Assembly: GCA_900541875.1 (NCBI GenBank)
Contig: UQLF01000013.1
Location: forward strand, 12,150-76,149
Length of the DNA: 64,000 nucleotides
Source of the DNA: an uncultured Collinsella sp.
GTDB lineage: Bacteria; Actinomycetota; Coriobacteriia; Coriobacteriales; Coriobacteriaceae
Direction: 5' to 3'
This document shows positions 26,453 through 34,043 of this stretch, piece after piece. The notes under the pieces were generated by a model that had not been told where the DNA came from, searched no databases, and worked only from the letters and a program-made list of their open reading frames with translations. Made by a program: the position numbers and the translations under genes. Each line of letters begins with the position of its first letter. The first letter of the stretch is position 1.

Positions 26453-27793
26453 CTAACTCCATTCAGCGATGTCGATCATTCTACGGAGGCGCCATGTAAG
26501 CGCCTCTTTTAGATATGGCAGCCTTGCCGCGAGCGCGTCGTTTCTGGACAGAATCTCGATTGCCTCGTCAACGAAGCCTTCGAGTTTGTCGCCGTCAAAC
26601 CAGCTCATGTCCTCGACGAGCAACATTTGTTTGGCGGGGCTTGAATGAAATTGCGCACTGGTAAAACTGTGCTCTCCCGCCCTAAGCTCCTCTAGTGATA
26701 TGTTGCACCAGAGTGATGAGCCCGAATCGAAGATGGGGGCTGGTCTGCAGACCAGTGAGTTGACGTTTCGCACGAGGCCGAAGTTGCGCCAATGACGATC
26801 GTAGTTGGCAATGATGTCATCGCATACGATCATGCGGCCAAGGGCGTCTTTTATATCTGTCGCTCCAAGCTCCTCGCAGTTTGCTACATACCGTTCGTAA
26901 TCGGTTAGTCGCTCGTCTGCATTTGCATGCTGGTTTACATAGAACGCAGGGACATATTCTTCTTCGTCAGTTAAGAAGACACTGCATGTGCTCAAGGCGG
27001 AAGTGCCCGCGCCTTCGAGCGAATAGGGTACATAATCGTAAGTGTTCAGGATGCGACGGTGAAGTGCAGTCGCCACCATCTCGTTATAGGGTTCCTGGTT
27101 TAGATGCGCTCCTGCTTTATGCAGAATTCGACGCCCGCCCTCGCATGTCCAGTACTTTTGAAGATTGCCGTCCGACGTGTTATCGGGCTTTGCGGCAGCC
27201 GCTTTTCCCTCTGGGGCAAAGGGCGCAATGGACAGTGAGACGTCATCAAAGGCGTTATTGAAGAAGTTAATGTCCTCCCAGGCGAGACCGGAACTTTGGG
27301 GCCTTATCCAATACTGGTCGGATAAGGAGAGGCCAAGATTTCGCTGTACGAGTTCATCGGGAACATCGACTGCGGCTTCTGCAAGCAGGGAGGCTAGCCC
27401 AATGCGTGCGAGCGGGATACCGCGGCCGCGCCACCAAGTGCGGAAAGAGTCGAGCGATACGGGGCTATTAGGGCCAAATACCCCAATAGGGGCGTGGGCG
27501 TAATCGACGTCGGCACCGATGTGGGTGAAGTCTTTTCGCGATGTGTTGTAGACCAGCTGAGCGACTTCATACGTGCGGTTCATGAGGGTGAACGCGATCT
27601 CGCTCTTACCGTAGCCGCGGCGGGGACGTCCCCCCGTTTTGGTCACGGAGCGGAGTCGCGTGTCGACGCTGTCTTTGTCGATGAGCCATACGCCAGAAGC
27701 CTTGCGGGCCTCAAGTGCTCCGTTTTTTATGAGCTCCTGCACCCTGCGCGGGGTGATGCCGAGCAGCTCGGCGGCTTCCTTGGTAGTAAGCAT
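26453..27793 (-). CDS. Single-chain HTH plus HipA-like kinase
   Basis: A winged-helix HTH of the MerR/excisionase type (residues 1-50, LTTKEAAELLGITPRRVQEL) and an AT-hook-like GRPRRG are joined to a HipA-family kinase fold. Kinase features: ILHKAG with ATP-site Lys226, QEPYNEMVA, catalytic loop IANYDRHWRNFG (Asp332, Asn337), and FDSGSS with metal Asp356. 446 residues. The chain thus carries antitoxin-like DNA binding and toxin-like kinase parts in one protein. ATG 27793 with AAGGG is preferred over a TTG at 27835 that lies inside the operator. A/T-rich, mixed codons suggest transfer. Function is inferred from motifs; no partner gene adjoins it. Confidence 0.75.
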   Translation of the reverse strand: MLTTKEAAELLGITPRRVQELIKNGALEARKASGVWLIDKDSVDTRLRSVTKTGGRPRRGYGKSEIAFTLMNRTYEVAQLVYNTSRKDFTHIGADVDYAHAPIGVFGPNSPVSLDSFRTWWRGRGIPLARIGLASLLAEAAVDVPDELVQRNLGLSLSDQYWIRPQSSGLAWEDINFFNNAFDDVSLSIAPFAPEGKAAAAKPDNTSDGNLQKYWTCEGGRRILHKAGAHLNQEPYNEMVATALHRRILNTYDYVPYSLEGAGTSALSTCSVFLTDEEEYVPAFYVNQHANADERLTDYERYVANCEELGATDIKDALGRMIVCDDIIANYDRHWRNFGLVRNVNSLVCRPAPIFDSGSSLWCNISLEELRAGEHSFTSAQFHSSPAKQMLLVEDMSWFDGDKLEGFVDEAIEILSRNDALAARLPYLKEALTWRLRRMIDIAEWS

Positions 27794-27803
27794 CGCAAAA
27801 CCC

Positions 27804-27871
27804 TTCGCCAGAACGAATAGTTTTATATATAACAATTGTAATTAAAACTATTCGTTCTGGCGAATAGTTTT
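27804..27871 (-). promoter_or_regulatory. Large palindromic operator of the HTH-kinase gene
   Basis: A perfect inverted repeat with 22-nt arms (27804-27825 with 27843-27864) around an A/T-rich 17-bp centre, starting 11 bp before the ATG. The half-site CGAATAGTTTT also occurs a third time at 27861-27871. Such a site just before a gene for a DNA-binding protein implies autoregulation. Confidence 0.8.
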
Positions 27872-27896
27872 GAGATGTGGTCGGGTGAAGGGCCTG

Positions 27897-27925
27897 TTGC
27901 GCCTCGTCCGCAATTCCTTTATCCT
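27897..27925 (+). promoter_or_regulatory. tRNA-Thr promoter
   Basis: TTGCGC (27897-27902), 17-bp spacer, TATCCT (27920-27925), 30 bp before the tRNA. Confidence 0.55.
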
Positions 27926-27955
27926 AAACAGGCTTCGCGCGAAAGCGCCAAGTGT

Positions 27956-28030
27956 GCCAGTGTGGCGCAACGGTAGCGCAACTGATTTGTAATCAGTGGG
28001 TTGCAGGTCCGATTCCTGTCACTGGCTCCA
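27956..28030 (+). tRNA. tRNA-Thr (TGT)
   Basis: 7-bp acceptor GCCAGTG/CACTGGC, anticodon stem ACTGA/TCAGT with loop TTTGTAA (anticodon TGT), T loop GATTC, encoded CCA. Confidence 0.95.
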
Positions 28031-28042
28031 TGAGAGTTTCGG

Positions 28043-28082
28043 GCTCTGTTCCCTTGTGGGGACAGAGCTCGTTTCTTTTTTA
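28043..28082 (+). terminator. Terminator after tRNA-Thr
   Basis: GCTCTGTTCCC (28043-28053) pairs with GGGGACAGAGC (28058-28068), one G-T pair, then a T-rich run ending TTTTTT. Confidence 0.85.
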
Positions 28083-28126
28083 TGTCGATAAGTCAGCGGG
28101 TTTGGCGCCAACCACGCTTCAGGTTT

Positions 28127-28343
28127 GTCTCGATCTGTAACACGAGTGGGCCGAAAATCCTTCTTACTATTACAGATCGAGACATTGCCAAGGGACGGCC
28201 GATAACATCTCGATCTGTAACACGAAGAGGCTGAAAACCGTTCTAGCTGTTACGGATTGAGACGTTAAGACGGGATGAGCGGGAAACATCTCGATCTGTA
28301 ACAGATAGGGGAGGAATAACCCTCTTACTGTTACAGGTCGAGA
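28127..28343. repeat. Tandem array of three 80-bp palindromes (class C)
   Basis: Each unit has arms TCTCGATCTGTAAC / GTTACAGATCGAGA about 28 nt apart. Arm pairs: 28127-28140 with 28170-28183, 28208-28221 with 28249-28262, 28289-28302 with 28330-28343. Unit starts are 80 and 81 bp apart. The loops are diverged while the arms are conserved, and arm changes are partly compensated. No reading frame of interest covers it. Confidence 0.85.
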
Positions 28344-28374
28344 CATAGGACGGGGCGAGGTTGGTCATCGTCAT

Positions 28375-28519
28375 CGAGCGTGGATTATCGGACACACGAG
28401 CGTGGAAAATCTCCCGCCTAGTGGATGAGCGTGGATAATCTGCCACTTTGGCCTTGGGGGTGCGACAAAAGTGGGAGATTATCCACGCTCGATTTCAAAC
28501 GGGAGAAAATCCACGCTCG
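28375..28519. repeat. Five copies of GAGCGTGGATAATCTCCC in opposed orientation (class D)
   Basis: Three forward copies (28375-28389, 28397-28415, 28426-28440) face two inverted copies (28473-28491, 28501-28519). They can fold into one large hairpin or several alternatives. It directly follows the class C array. Between here and 28733 I see no gene or clear motif. Confidence 0.8.
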
Positions 28520-28733
28520 AATCTGCCACGGGAGCCCGATCTCGACCTATATATAGGTGCAAATAGGCTGTTATCGAAGTTCGATCCTGAAGGTGTACTC
28601 CACTACACCAAAGTGTTACCTCGGGAAACGTCGCCTCAGTATCCAAAACCACCGTTCTTCATATCCAAACTCAACAAAACCGCAGGTCACGACTATATAG
28701 ATACGCCCGGCACCGTGTATCTAGAGGTTTTCG

Positions 28734-28763
28734 TTGACAGCCCCCAAGGTTGCATCGTATTAT
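28734..28763 (+). promoter_or_regulatory. Strong promoter of the tRNA-Tyr/Thr/Met cluster
   Basis: Perfect TTGACA (28734-28739), 18-bp spacer, TATTAT (28758-28763), 63 bp before tRNA-Tyr; transcription may continue into tuf. Confidence 0.85.
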
Positions 28764-28825
28764 CTTTTTCGTTCGCGGGGGCGGCGGTCCAAAAGACCAA
28801 AGGACCTGCGGATACTTGAACGATT

Positions 28826-28907
28826 GGGAGTTTGCCCGAGTGGTTAATGGGGACGGGCTGTAAACCCGTTGGCTCTGCCTACATAGGTTCGAATCCTATA
28901 GCTCCCA
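28826..28907 (+). tRNA. tRNA-Tyr (GTA)
   Basis: Acceptor GGGAGTT/AGCTCCC, anticodon stem ACGGG/CCCGT with loop CTGTAAA (anticodon GTA), long variable arm as expected for Tyr, T loop TTCGAAT. CCA is not encoded. Confidence 0.94.
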
Positions 28908-28917
28908 CCCGTCAAGT

Positions 28918-28993
28918 GCCTGTATAGCTCAGTCGGTAGAGCACTTCGTTGGTAACGAAGAGGTCACCAGTTCAAGTCTGGTTGCAGGCTCCA
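28918..28993 (+). tRNA. tRNA-Thr (GGT)
   Basis: Acceptor GCCTGTA/TGCAGGC, anticodon stem CTTCG/CGAAG with loop TTGGTAA (anticodon GGT), encoded CCA. Confidence 0.95.
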
Positions 28994-28996
28994 TCC

Positions 28997-29073
28997 GGCG
29001 GTGTAGCTCAGTTGGTTAGAGCACACGGTTCATACCCGTGGCGTCACTGGTTCGAATCCAGTCACCGCTACCA
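28997..29073 (+). tRNA. tRNA-Met (CAT)
   Basis: Acceptor GGCGGTG/CACCGCT (first pair G-T), anticodon stem CACGG/CCGTG with loop TTCATAC (anticodon CAT), encoded CCA. The paired acceptor end excludes initiator tRNA; a modified Ile (CAT) tRNA cannot be fully excluded. Confidence 0.9.
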
Positions 29074-29117
29074 TAGGTAACACGGTGGCTTCTCAATAGT
29101 ATGTTGAGAGGCCACTA

Positions 29118-29126
29118 TGGTATAAA
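29118..29126 (+). promoter_or_regulatory. Extended -10 promoter element before tuf
   Basis: TGGTATAAA, a TGn-extended -10, 44 bp before the tuf ATG. It is preceded by a hairpin (GTGGCTTCTCA...TGAGAGGCCAC, about 29083-29114) that may end tRNA transcripts. Confidence 0.5.
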
Positions 29127-29169
29127 GGCAAAGTCCCGTCCGGGGACGACCTGTTTAGAGGAGGGCTTT

Positions 29170-30360
29170 ATGGCCAAAGAGAAGTTTGAGCGCACTAAGC
29201 CGCATGTTAACATCGGCACCATTGGTCACGTCGACCACGGCAAGACCACGCTGACCGCCGCCATCACCAAGGTTCTCTCTGAGACCGAGGGCTGCAAGGC
29301 TGACTTCACTGCGTTCGAGAACATCGACAAGGCTCCCGAGGAGCGCGAGCGCGGCATTACGATCTCCGTCTCCCACGTCGAGTACGAGACTGCTGCCCGT
29401 CACTACGCTCACGTTGACTGCCCGGGCCACGCTGACTACGTCAAGAACATGATCTCCGGTGCTGCTCAGATGGACGGCGCTATCCTGGTCATCGCCGCTA
29501 CCGACGGCCCCATGGCTCAGACTCGTGAGCACATCCTGCTCGCCCGTCAGGTCGGCGTTCCCTACATCGTCGTCTTCCTGAACAAGTGCGACATGGTCGA
29601 CGATGACGAGCTCATCGACCTCGTCGAGATGGAGACCCGTGAGCTCCTCTCCGAGTACGATTTCCCCGGCGACGACATCCCCGTCATCCGTGGTTCCGCT
29701 CTGGGCGCTCTCGAGGGCGACGCCAAGTGGATGGACGCTATCCGCGAGCTCATGAAGGCCGTCGACGAGTACATCCCGACGCCTGCTCGTAACAACGACC
29801 TCCCCTTCCTGATGGCCGTTGAGGACGTTATGACCATCTCCGGCCGTGGTACCGTTGCTACCGGCCGTGTCGAGCGCGGTGAGCTCAAGCTCAACGAGCC
29901 CGTCGAGATTGTCGGCATCAAGGATACCCAGAACACCGTCGTTACCGGTATCGAGATGTTCCGTAAGTCCATGGACTTCTGTGAGGCTGGCGACAACGTC
30001 GGTCTGCTGCTCCGCGGCATCAAGCGCGAGGACATCGAGCGCGGCCAGGTTCTCTGCAAGCCCGGTTCGGTTACCCCGCACACCAAGTTCACCGGTGAGA
30101 TCTACGTTCTGACCAAGGAGGAGGGCGGCCGCCACACCCCGTTCTTCGATGGTTATCGTCCTCAGTTCTACTTCCGTACCACCGACGTTACCGGTACGGT
30201 CAAGCTCCCCGAGGGCACCGAGATGGCTATGCCTGGTGACCACATCACCATCGAGGGCGACCTCATCCACCCGATCGCCATGGAGGAGGGCCTGCGCTTC
30301 GCTATCCGCGAGGGTGGCCACACCGTCGGTTCGGGCATCGTCTCCACGATCATTGAGTAA
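29170..30360 (+). CDS. tuf: Elongation factor Tu
   Basis: GTPase delivering aminoacyl-tRNA to the ribosome. G1 [10 protein letters not shown], effector region RGITI, G3 [14 protein letters not shown]4 NKCDMVDD, and GSALGALEG; domains II and III end with [15 protein letters not shown]. 396 residues. AGAGGAGGG lies before the ATG at 29170. Codon use is the most biased in the window, as expected for a very highly expressed gene. Here tuf follows tRNA genes rather than fusA, as in some Actinobacteria and Firmicutes. Confidence 0.98.
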   Translation: MAKEKFERTKPHVNIGTIGHVDHGKTTLTAAITKVLSETEGCKADFTAFENIDKAPEERERGITISVSHVEYETAARHYAHVDCPGHADYVKNMISGAAQMDGAILVIAATDGPMAQTREHILLARQVGVPYIVVFLNKCDMVDDDELIDLVEMETRELLSEYDFPGDDIPVIRGSALGALEGDAKWMDAIRELMKAVDEYIPTPARNNDLPFLMAVEDVMTISGRGTVATGRVERGELKLNEPVEIVGIKDTQNTVVTGIEMFRKSMDFCEAGDNVGLLLRGIKREDIERGQVLCKPGSVTPHTKFTGEIYVLTKEEGGRHTPFFDGYRPQFYFRTTDVTGTVKLPEGTEMAMPGDHITIEGDLIHPIAMEEGLRFAIREGGHTVGSGIVSTIIE

Positions 30361-30388
30361 ATTAGCTCTTTGATATAGCTGACTTAGA

Positions 30389-30424
30389 GAACCCGGCACT
30401 TATATGGGTGCCGGGTTCTTTTCT
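30389..30424 (+). terminator. Terminator after tuf
   Basis: GAACCCGGCAC (30389-30399) pairs perfectly with GTGCCGGGTTC (30408-30418), then TTTTCT. The 30425-30564 stretch shows nothing else. Confidence 0.93.
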
Positions 30425-30564
30425 GCAATGGATATTGAGCCGTTGCTGGTGTCGAGAGGATCGATAATGGTCCTGGATGCACCGTCGATTAGCTCTCGAT
30501 GGCTTCATTGATGTGTTCCAAATATGAATGGATCCACCGAGAACCAATTGACTCGAGGTTTTCA

Positions 30565-30592
30565 TTGACAGCACTTACGTGGAGCTGATAAA
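30565..30592 (+). promoter_or_regulatory. Promoter of the rpmG-tRNA-Trp-secE-nusG operon
   Basis: Perfect TTGACA (30565-30570), 16-bp spacer, GATAAA (30587-30592), 48 bp before rpmG. Confidence 0.7.
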
Positions 30593-30639
30593 GTAACAAC
30601 TCGTGCCCGTACGGGGCGGAAATGAAAGGTTCAGGATAC

Positions 30640-30789
30640 ATGCGTACTCTAGTTACTCTTGCGTGCACTGAGTGCAAGCGCCGCAACTATACGACCACCA
30701 AGAACAAGTCGACCATGCCTGATCGTATGGAGATCAAGAAGTATTGCCCCTGGTGCCGTCACCACACGCTGCACAAAGAGACTCGCTAG
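30640..30789 (+). CDS. rpmG: 50S ribosomal protein L33
   Basis: 49-residue ribosomal protein. The zinc-ribbon form is present: two CxxC pairs, CTEC near residue 9 and CPWC near residue 36, with [10 protein letters not shown] between them and HHTLHKETR at the end. The presence of all four Cys marks the zinc-dependent C+ paralogue. Start ATG after GAAAGG at a slightly long spacing. The order rpmG, tRNA-Trp, secE, nusG is classic. Confidence 0.95.
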   Translation: MRTLVTLACTECKRRNYTTTKNKSTMPDRMEIKKYCPWCRHHTLHKETR

Positions 30790-30802
30790 TCTCTAGTCAC
30801 AT

Positions 30803-30878
30803 ACGCCAGTAGTTCAATTGGTAGAGCATCGGTCTCCAAAACCGAGTGTTGAGGGTTCGAGTCCTTCCTGGCGTGCCA
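30803..30878 (+). tRNA. tRNA-Trp (CCA)
   Basis: Acceptor ACGCCAG/CTGGCGT, anticodon stem TCGGT/ACCGA with loop CTCCAAA (anticodon CCA), T loop TTCGAGT, discriminator G, encoded CCA. Confidence 0.95.
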
Positions 30879-30887
30879 GTCATTATT

Positions 30888-30918
30888 CCGTAAGCTCCCA
30901 CTTGGGGGCTTACGGTTT
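30888..30918 (+). terminator. Hairpin between tRNA-Trp and secE
   Basis: CCGTAAGC (from 30888) pairs with GCTTACGG (ending 30915), with CCC/GGG inside, followed by TTTA. It may partially terminate or mark the tRNA processing boundary. Confidence 0.65.
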
Positions 30919-30954
30919 ACTCATGTATAAGCGCATTGCGCGGAGGTAACCCAA

Positions 30955-31293
30955 ATGGCCAACAAGAAGAACAAGAAGAAGGCTCAGCAGCCGGCACCTG
31001 CCAACAACGCTGCCGCCAACTCCAAGGTTGAGGCCAAGAAGGCCGTTGCCAAGAAGAACGAGAAGGCTGCGAAGTCCAAGAAGAACGAGAAGCCTGGTTT
31101 CTTCGCCCGCACCAAGAAGTATTTCGCTTCGGTCAAGTCCGAGATGAAGCGTGTCACGTGGCCCGATAAGAAGGAGCTCGTGAACTACTCGGTCGTCGTT
31201 TGCGCTTCTCTGGTCGTCGTCGGCGTCGTCATCGCTCTGCTCGATGCTGGCTTTGGCGAGGCTCTTGCTCTGTTCTCTGGATTGAGGGGCTAA
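30955..31293 (+). CDS. secE: Preprotein translocase subunit SecE
   Basis: Essential small subunit of the SecYEG channel. A long Lys/Ala-rich cytosolic N-terminus (residues 1-47, low complexity, unusual length) precedes the conserved SecE core: FFARTKKYFASVKSEMKRVTWPDKKEL, then one transmembrane helix (SVVVCASLVVVGVVIALLDA). 112 residues. AGGAGG-like GGAGGT precedes the ATG. nusG follows after 3 bp. Confidence 0.94.
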   Translation: MANKKNKKKAQQPAPANNAAANSKVEAKKAVAKKNEKAAKSKKNEKPGFFARTKKYFASVKSEMKRVTWPDKKELVNYSVVVCASLVVVGVVIALLDAGFGEALALFSGLRG

Positions 31294-31296
31294 ACC

Positions 31297-31833
31297 ATGT
31301 CTAAGCGTTGGTACGTCGTTCACACTTACTCCGGATACGAGAACCGCGTTAAGTCCGATCTCGAGCATCGTATCGAGACCATGGGCATGCAGGACCGTAT
31401 CTTTGATATCGAGATTCCTATGGAGCGTGTCACCGAGATTAAAGAGGGTGGCAAGCGTGAGACCAAGGATTCCAAGATCTTCCCGGGTTATGTCCTGGTG
31501 CGCATGGAGATGGATGACGATGCTTGGACGTGTGTTCGTAACACGCCTGGTGTCACCGGTTTCCTGGGCGGCAACGGCAAGCCCGCTCCGCTTTCCCGCG
31601 ACGAGTACAACAAGATGACTCGTCGTCCCGGTAAGGGCGATTCGCCCAAGCGCACCTCGGTTGATATTGAGGTCGGTACGTCCGTCCGCGTCACCGATGG
31701 CCCGCTTACCGATTTTGATGGCAAGGTCTCCGAGGTTAACACCGAGGCTGGCAAGCTCAAGGTCACGCTGATGATCTTTGGCCGCGAGACGCCGGTCGAG
31801 CTCGACTTTAACCAGGTCGCTGTCATCGCTTAA
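31297..31833 (+). CDS. nusG: Transcription termination/antitermination factor NusG
   Basis: Binds RNA polymerase and links it to Rho or the ribosome. The N-terminal NGN domain has [20 protein letters not shown] and the signature [13 protein letters not shown]; the C-terminal KOW domain has [21 protein letters not shown]. 178 residues, the standard length. Translational coupling with secE is likely from the 3-bp gap. Confidence 0.97.
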   Translation: MSKRWYVVHTYSGYENRVKSDLEHRIETMGMQDRIFDIEIPMERVTEIKEGGKRETKDSKIFPGYVLVRMEMDDDAWTCVRNTPGVTGFLGGNGKPAPLSRDEYNKMTRRPGKGDSPKRTSVDIEVGTSVRVTDGPLTDFDGKVSEVNTEAGKLKVTLMIFGRETPVELDFNQVAVIA

Positions 31834-31953
31834 GTTTTCGTCCGTTCGCGCGAGCGTGCTTCTTCTGTGACTGCTCATCTCAGGAGTGCTTCTAACACGT
31901 GCGTGCTTACGATATAGCAAGTACTTCACACTCGTGATTCGAAAGGAATGACC

Positions 31954-32382
31954 ATGGCTGAGAAGAAGGTTGCCAACGTCATTAAGCTCCAGATTCCTGC
32001 TGGTGCAGCTAACCCCGCTCCTCCCGTCGGCCCCGCCCTGGGCGCTGCTGGCGTGAACATCATGCAGTTCTGCCAGGCCTTTAACGCCGAGACGCAGGAC
32101 AAGAAGGGCGACATCATCCCCGTTGAGATCTCTGTCTACGAGGACAAGTCCTTCTCCTTCATCACCAAGACCCCGCCGGCGGCTCACCTCATCAAGAAGG
32201 AGCTGAACCTCAAGTCTGGTTCCGCTAAGCCCCAGGCTGACAAGGTCGGTCAGCTCTCCCAGGAGCAGCTCACCAAGATCGCCGAGATCAAGATGCCGGA
32301 CCTCAATGCCAACGACATTGACGCCGCCAAGAAGATCATCGCCGGTACCGCCCGTTCCATGGGCGTCACCATCGCTGAGTAG
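31954..32382 (+). CDS. rplK: 50S ribosomal protein L11
   Basis: Ribosomal protein of the GTPase-associated centre. It has [31 protein letters not shown], the N-terminal signature including the Pro-rich hinge that thiopeptides contact, and a C-terminal RNA-binding domain ending [10 protein letters not shown]. 142 residues. GAAAGGA precedes the ATG at 31954; an in-frame ATG six bases earlier overlaps that site and is not used here. Confidence 0.97.
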   Translation: MAEKKVANVIKLQIPAGAANPAPPVGPALGAAGVNIMQFCQAFNAETQDKKGDIIPVEISVYEDKSFSFITKTPPAAHLIKKELNLKSGSAKPQADKVGQLSQEQLTKIAEIKMPDLNANDIDAAKKIIAGTARSMGVTIAE

Positions 32383-32400
32383 CGATTTCTTTAGGTAATG

Positions 32401-32426
32401 ACGGGTGCTCCGACCGGGGCGCCCGT
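32401..32426 (+). other. Hairpin between rplK and rplA
   Basis: ACGGGTGCTCC (32401-32411) pairs with GGGGCGCCCGT (32416-32426) with minor mismatch. No U-run; likely an mRNA stability or L1-feedback structure rather than a terminator. Confidence 0.5.
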
Positions 32427-32499
32427 TATATGTGTGCAATAGGGCACACGATACGATGTGGGAGGGCTCGCGCCCGTTTAACCACAGGAGGTAATGCAC

Positions 32500-33207
32500 A
32501 TGGCTAAGCATGGTAAGAGCTATAACGCCGCTGCCGAGAAGATCGACCGCGCCACGCTCTACACCCCCCTTCAGGCTGCCAAGCTCATCAAGGAGCTCGA
32601 CACCGCCAAGTTCGACGAGACCGTCGAGGCCCACTTCCGTCTGGGCATCGATACTCGTAAGGCTGACCAGAACATCCGTGGTTCCATCTCCCTGCCTCAC
32701 GGCACCGGCAAGACCGTTCGTGTTGCCGTCTTCGCCGAGGGTGAGAAGGCCCGCGAGGCCGAGGCTGCCGGCGCCGACATCATCGGTTCCGACGAGCTCG
32801 TCGCCCAGATCCAGAAGGGCGAGATCAACTTCGACGCCGCTATCGCTACGCCGAACATGATGGCCAAGGTTGGCCGCATCGGTAAGATCCTTGGTCCCCG
32901 TGGCCTCATGCCGAACCCCAAGCTCGGCACCGTGACCATGGACGTCGCCAAGATGGTCTCCGAGCTCAAGGCTGGCCGCGTTGAGTACCGCGCCGACCGC
33001 TACGGCATCTGCCACGTGCCCCTGGGCAAGAAGTCCTTCTCTGAGCAGCAGCTCGTTGAGAACTACGCTGCCCTGTACACCGAGATCCTGCGCGTCAAGC
33101 CCTCTTCTGCTAAGGGCAAGTACGTCAAGTCCATCTCCGTGTCTTCCACCATGGGCCCTGGCGTCAAGGTCGATCCCGCTGTCCAGCGTGACTTCCTGGC
33201 TGAGTAA
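32500..33207 (+). CDS. rplA: 50S ribosomal protein L1
   Basis: L1-stalk protein and, in many bacteria, translational repressor of its own operon. [30 protein letters not shown] and the hallmark [19 protein letters not shown] are present. 235 residues. The ATG at 32500 has AGGAGG seven bases upstream; the ATG at 32494 would be too close. A strong terminator follows, so rplJL are not co-transcribed; they lie 22 kb away at 55170. Confidence 0.97.
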   Translation: MAKHGKSYNAAAEKIDRATLYTPLQAAKLIKELDTAKFDETVEAHFRLGIDTRKADQNIRGSISLPHGTGKTVRVAVFAEGEKAREAEAAGADIIGSDELVAQIQKGEINFDAAIATPNMMAKVGRIGKILGPRGLMPNPKLGTVTMDVAKMVSELKAGRVEYRADRYGICHVPLGKKSFSEQQLVENYAALYTEILRVKPSSAKGKYVKSISVSSTMGPGVKVDPAVQRDFLAE

Positions 33208-33245
33208 CTGCTAGTTACTGCCTGAGCAAAGCAAGCATTGCTAAA

Positions 33246-33283
33246 GAAACCCGGTTCTGCCTTGTGCAGGACCGGGTTTCTTG
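33246..33283 (+). terminator. Terminator after rplA
   Basis: GAAACCCGGTTCTGC (33246-33260) pairs with GCAGGACCGGGTTTC (33266-33280) with a single G-T pair, then TT. Confidence 0.85.
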
Positions 33284-33298
33284 CTATCGCGTTAAAAG

Positions 33299-33331
33299 CA
33301 CCACAAAGGGGACGGTGTCCCCTTTGTGGTG
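33299..33331 (-). repeat. GGGACAGG-class stop-codon hairpin, copy A3
   Basis: Perfect 15-bp arms (33299-33313 with 33317-33331) with a 3-base loop. In the sense of the phosphoesterase gene it begins one base after that gene's TAA (33333-33335) and ends in GCTTTTA. Confidence 0.85.
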
Positions 33332-33332
33332 G

Positions 33333-34043
33333 TTACCAGGGTGTTCTGGCGGTTGAGGACTCGATGGCATCGTGGCGCTTGAGCTCGCGGCGCATGGTTT
33401 GCGAATTGAGCCAGGCTGCCTGCCAGCCACGGATGGGGTAGCGCGTCTGGTCGAGCTCAAACTGCGTATAGCCGCAGGCGTTGATGATCGTCGTTCCACA
33501 CACATGCTGACGCTCGCGCTGAAAATCGTAACCGTAGCTTTGGTGCACATGCCCGTGCACCATGTAGTCGGGATTCCAAGATTCGAGTGCTGTGTTAAAG
33601 CACTCGAATCCTCGATGCGGCAGATCGTCCAGATCACCCATACCGGCGGCGGGTGCATGGGTAAGCAGAATGTCGCACCCGCCGACCATCCTAACCTTAC
33701 GCGACAGCTTACGCATGCGCTTGGACATCTCGCGTTCGGTGTACATGTTGGCGCCGTCGCGATAACGCATGGACCCGCCAAGGCCCGCAATGCGAATCCC
33801 TCGGTACGTGTACACGCTGTCTTCCACGCAGATACATCCGCCCGGTGCATGACGTGCGTAGCGGTCATCGTGATTGCCGCGCACGTAGATGAGCGGCTTG
33901 TTGATGACCGTAACTAAAAATTCAAGATAGTCCGGGTCCAGATCGCCGGCGGACAAAATCAGGTCGACTCCCTCAAAGCGTTCCTTGCGAAAGCACTCCC
34001 AAAGGCATCGTTCTTCGGTATCTGCTATGGCAAGGATCTTCAT
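33333..34043 (-). CDS. Calcineurin-like metallophosphoesterase
   Basis: Two-metal phosphoesterase. Motifs in order: AIADTEE (first metal Asp), AGDLDPDYL, YVRGNHDDR (GNHD), THAPAAG and HGHVHQSYG. The motif GDLDPDY replaces GDxxD in a recognisable way. 236 residues. It overlaps the upstream BMP-fusion gene by ATGA, so the two are translationally coupled and likely work together. Substrate unknown: nucleotide, phosphodiester or protein phosphate are all possible. Confidence 0.85.
   Translation of the reverse strand: MKILAIADTEERCLWECFRKERFEGVDLILSAGDLDPDYLEFLVTVINKPLIYVRGNHDDRYARHAPGGCICVEDSVYTYRGIRIAGLGGSMRYRDGANMYTEREMSKRMRKLSRKVRMVGGCDILLTHAPAAGMGDLDDLPHRGFECFNTALESWNPDYMVHGHVHQSYGYDFQRERQHVCGTTIINACGYTQFELDQTRYPIRGWQAAWLNSQTMRRELKRHDAIESSTARTPW

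Noticed and set aside
26453..28030. Integrated mobile island at tRNA-Thr
   Set aside because: No integrase and no duplicated tRNA 3' end on the far side of the kinase gene were found.
28127..28519. CRISPR array
   Set aside because: Units are whole palindromes of 80 bp with similar middles, there are no unique equal-length spacers and no cas genes in the window.
28448..28819. 123-codon plus-strand frame in the tRNA interval
   Set aside because: It starts inside the class D repeats, runs over the tRNA promoter, has no ribosome site and no native codon bias.
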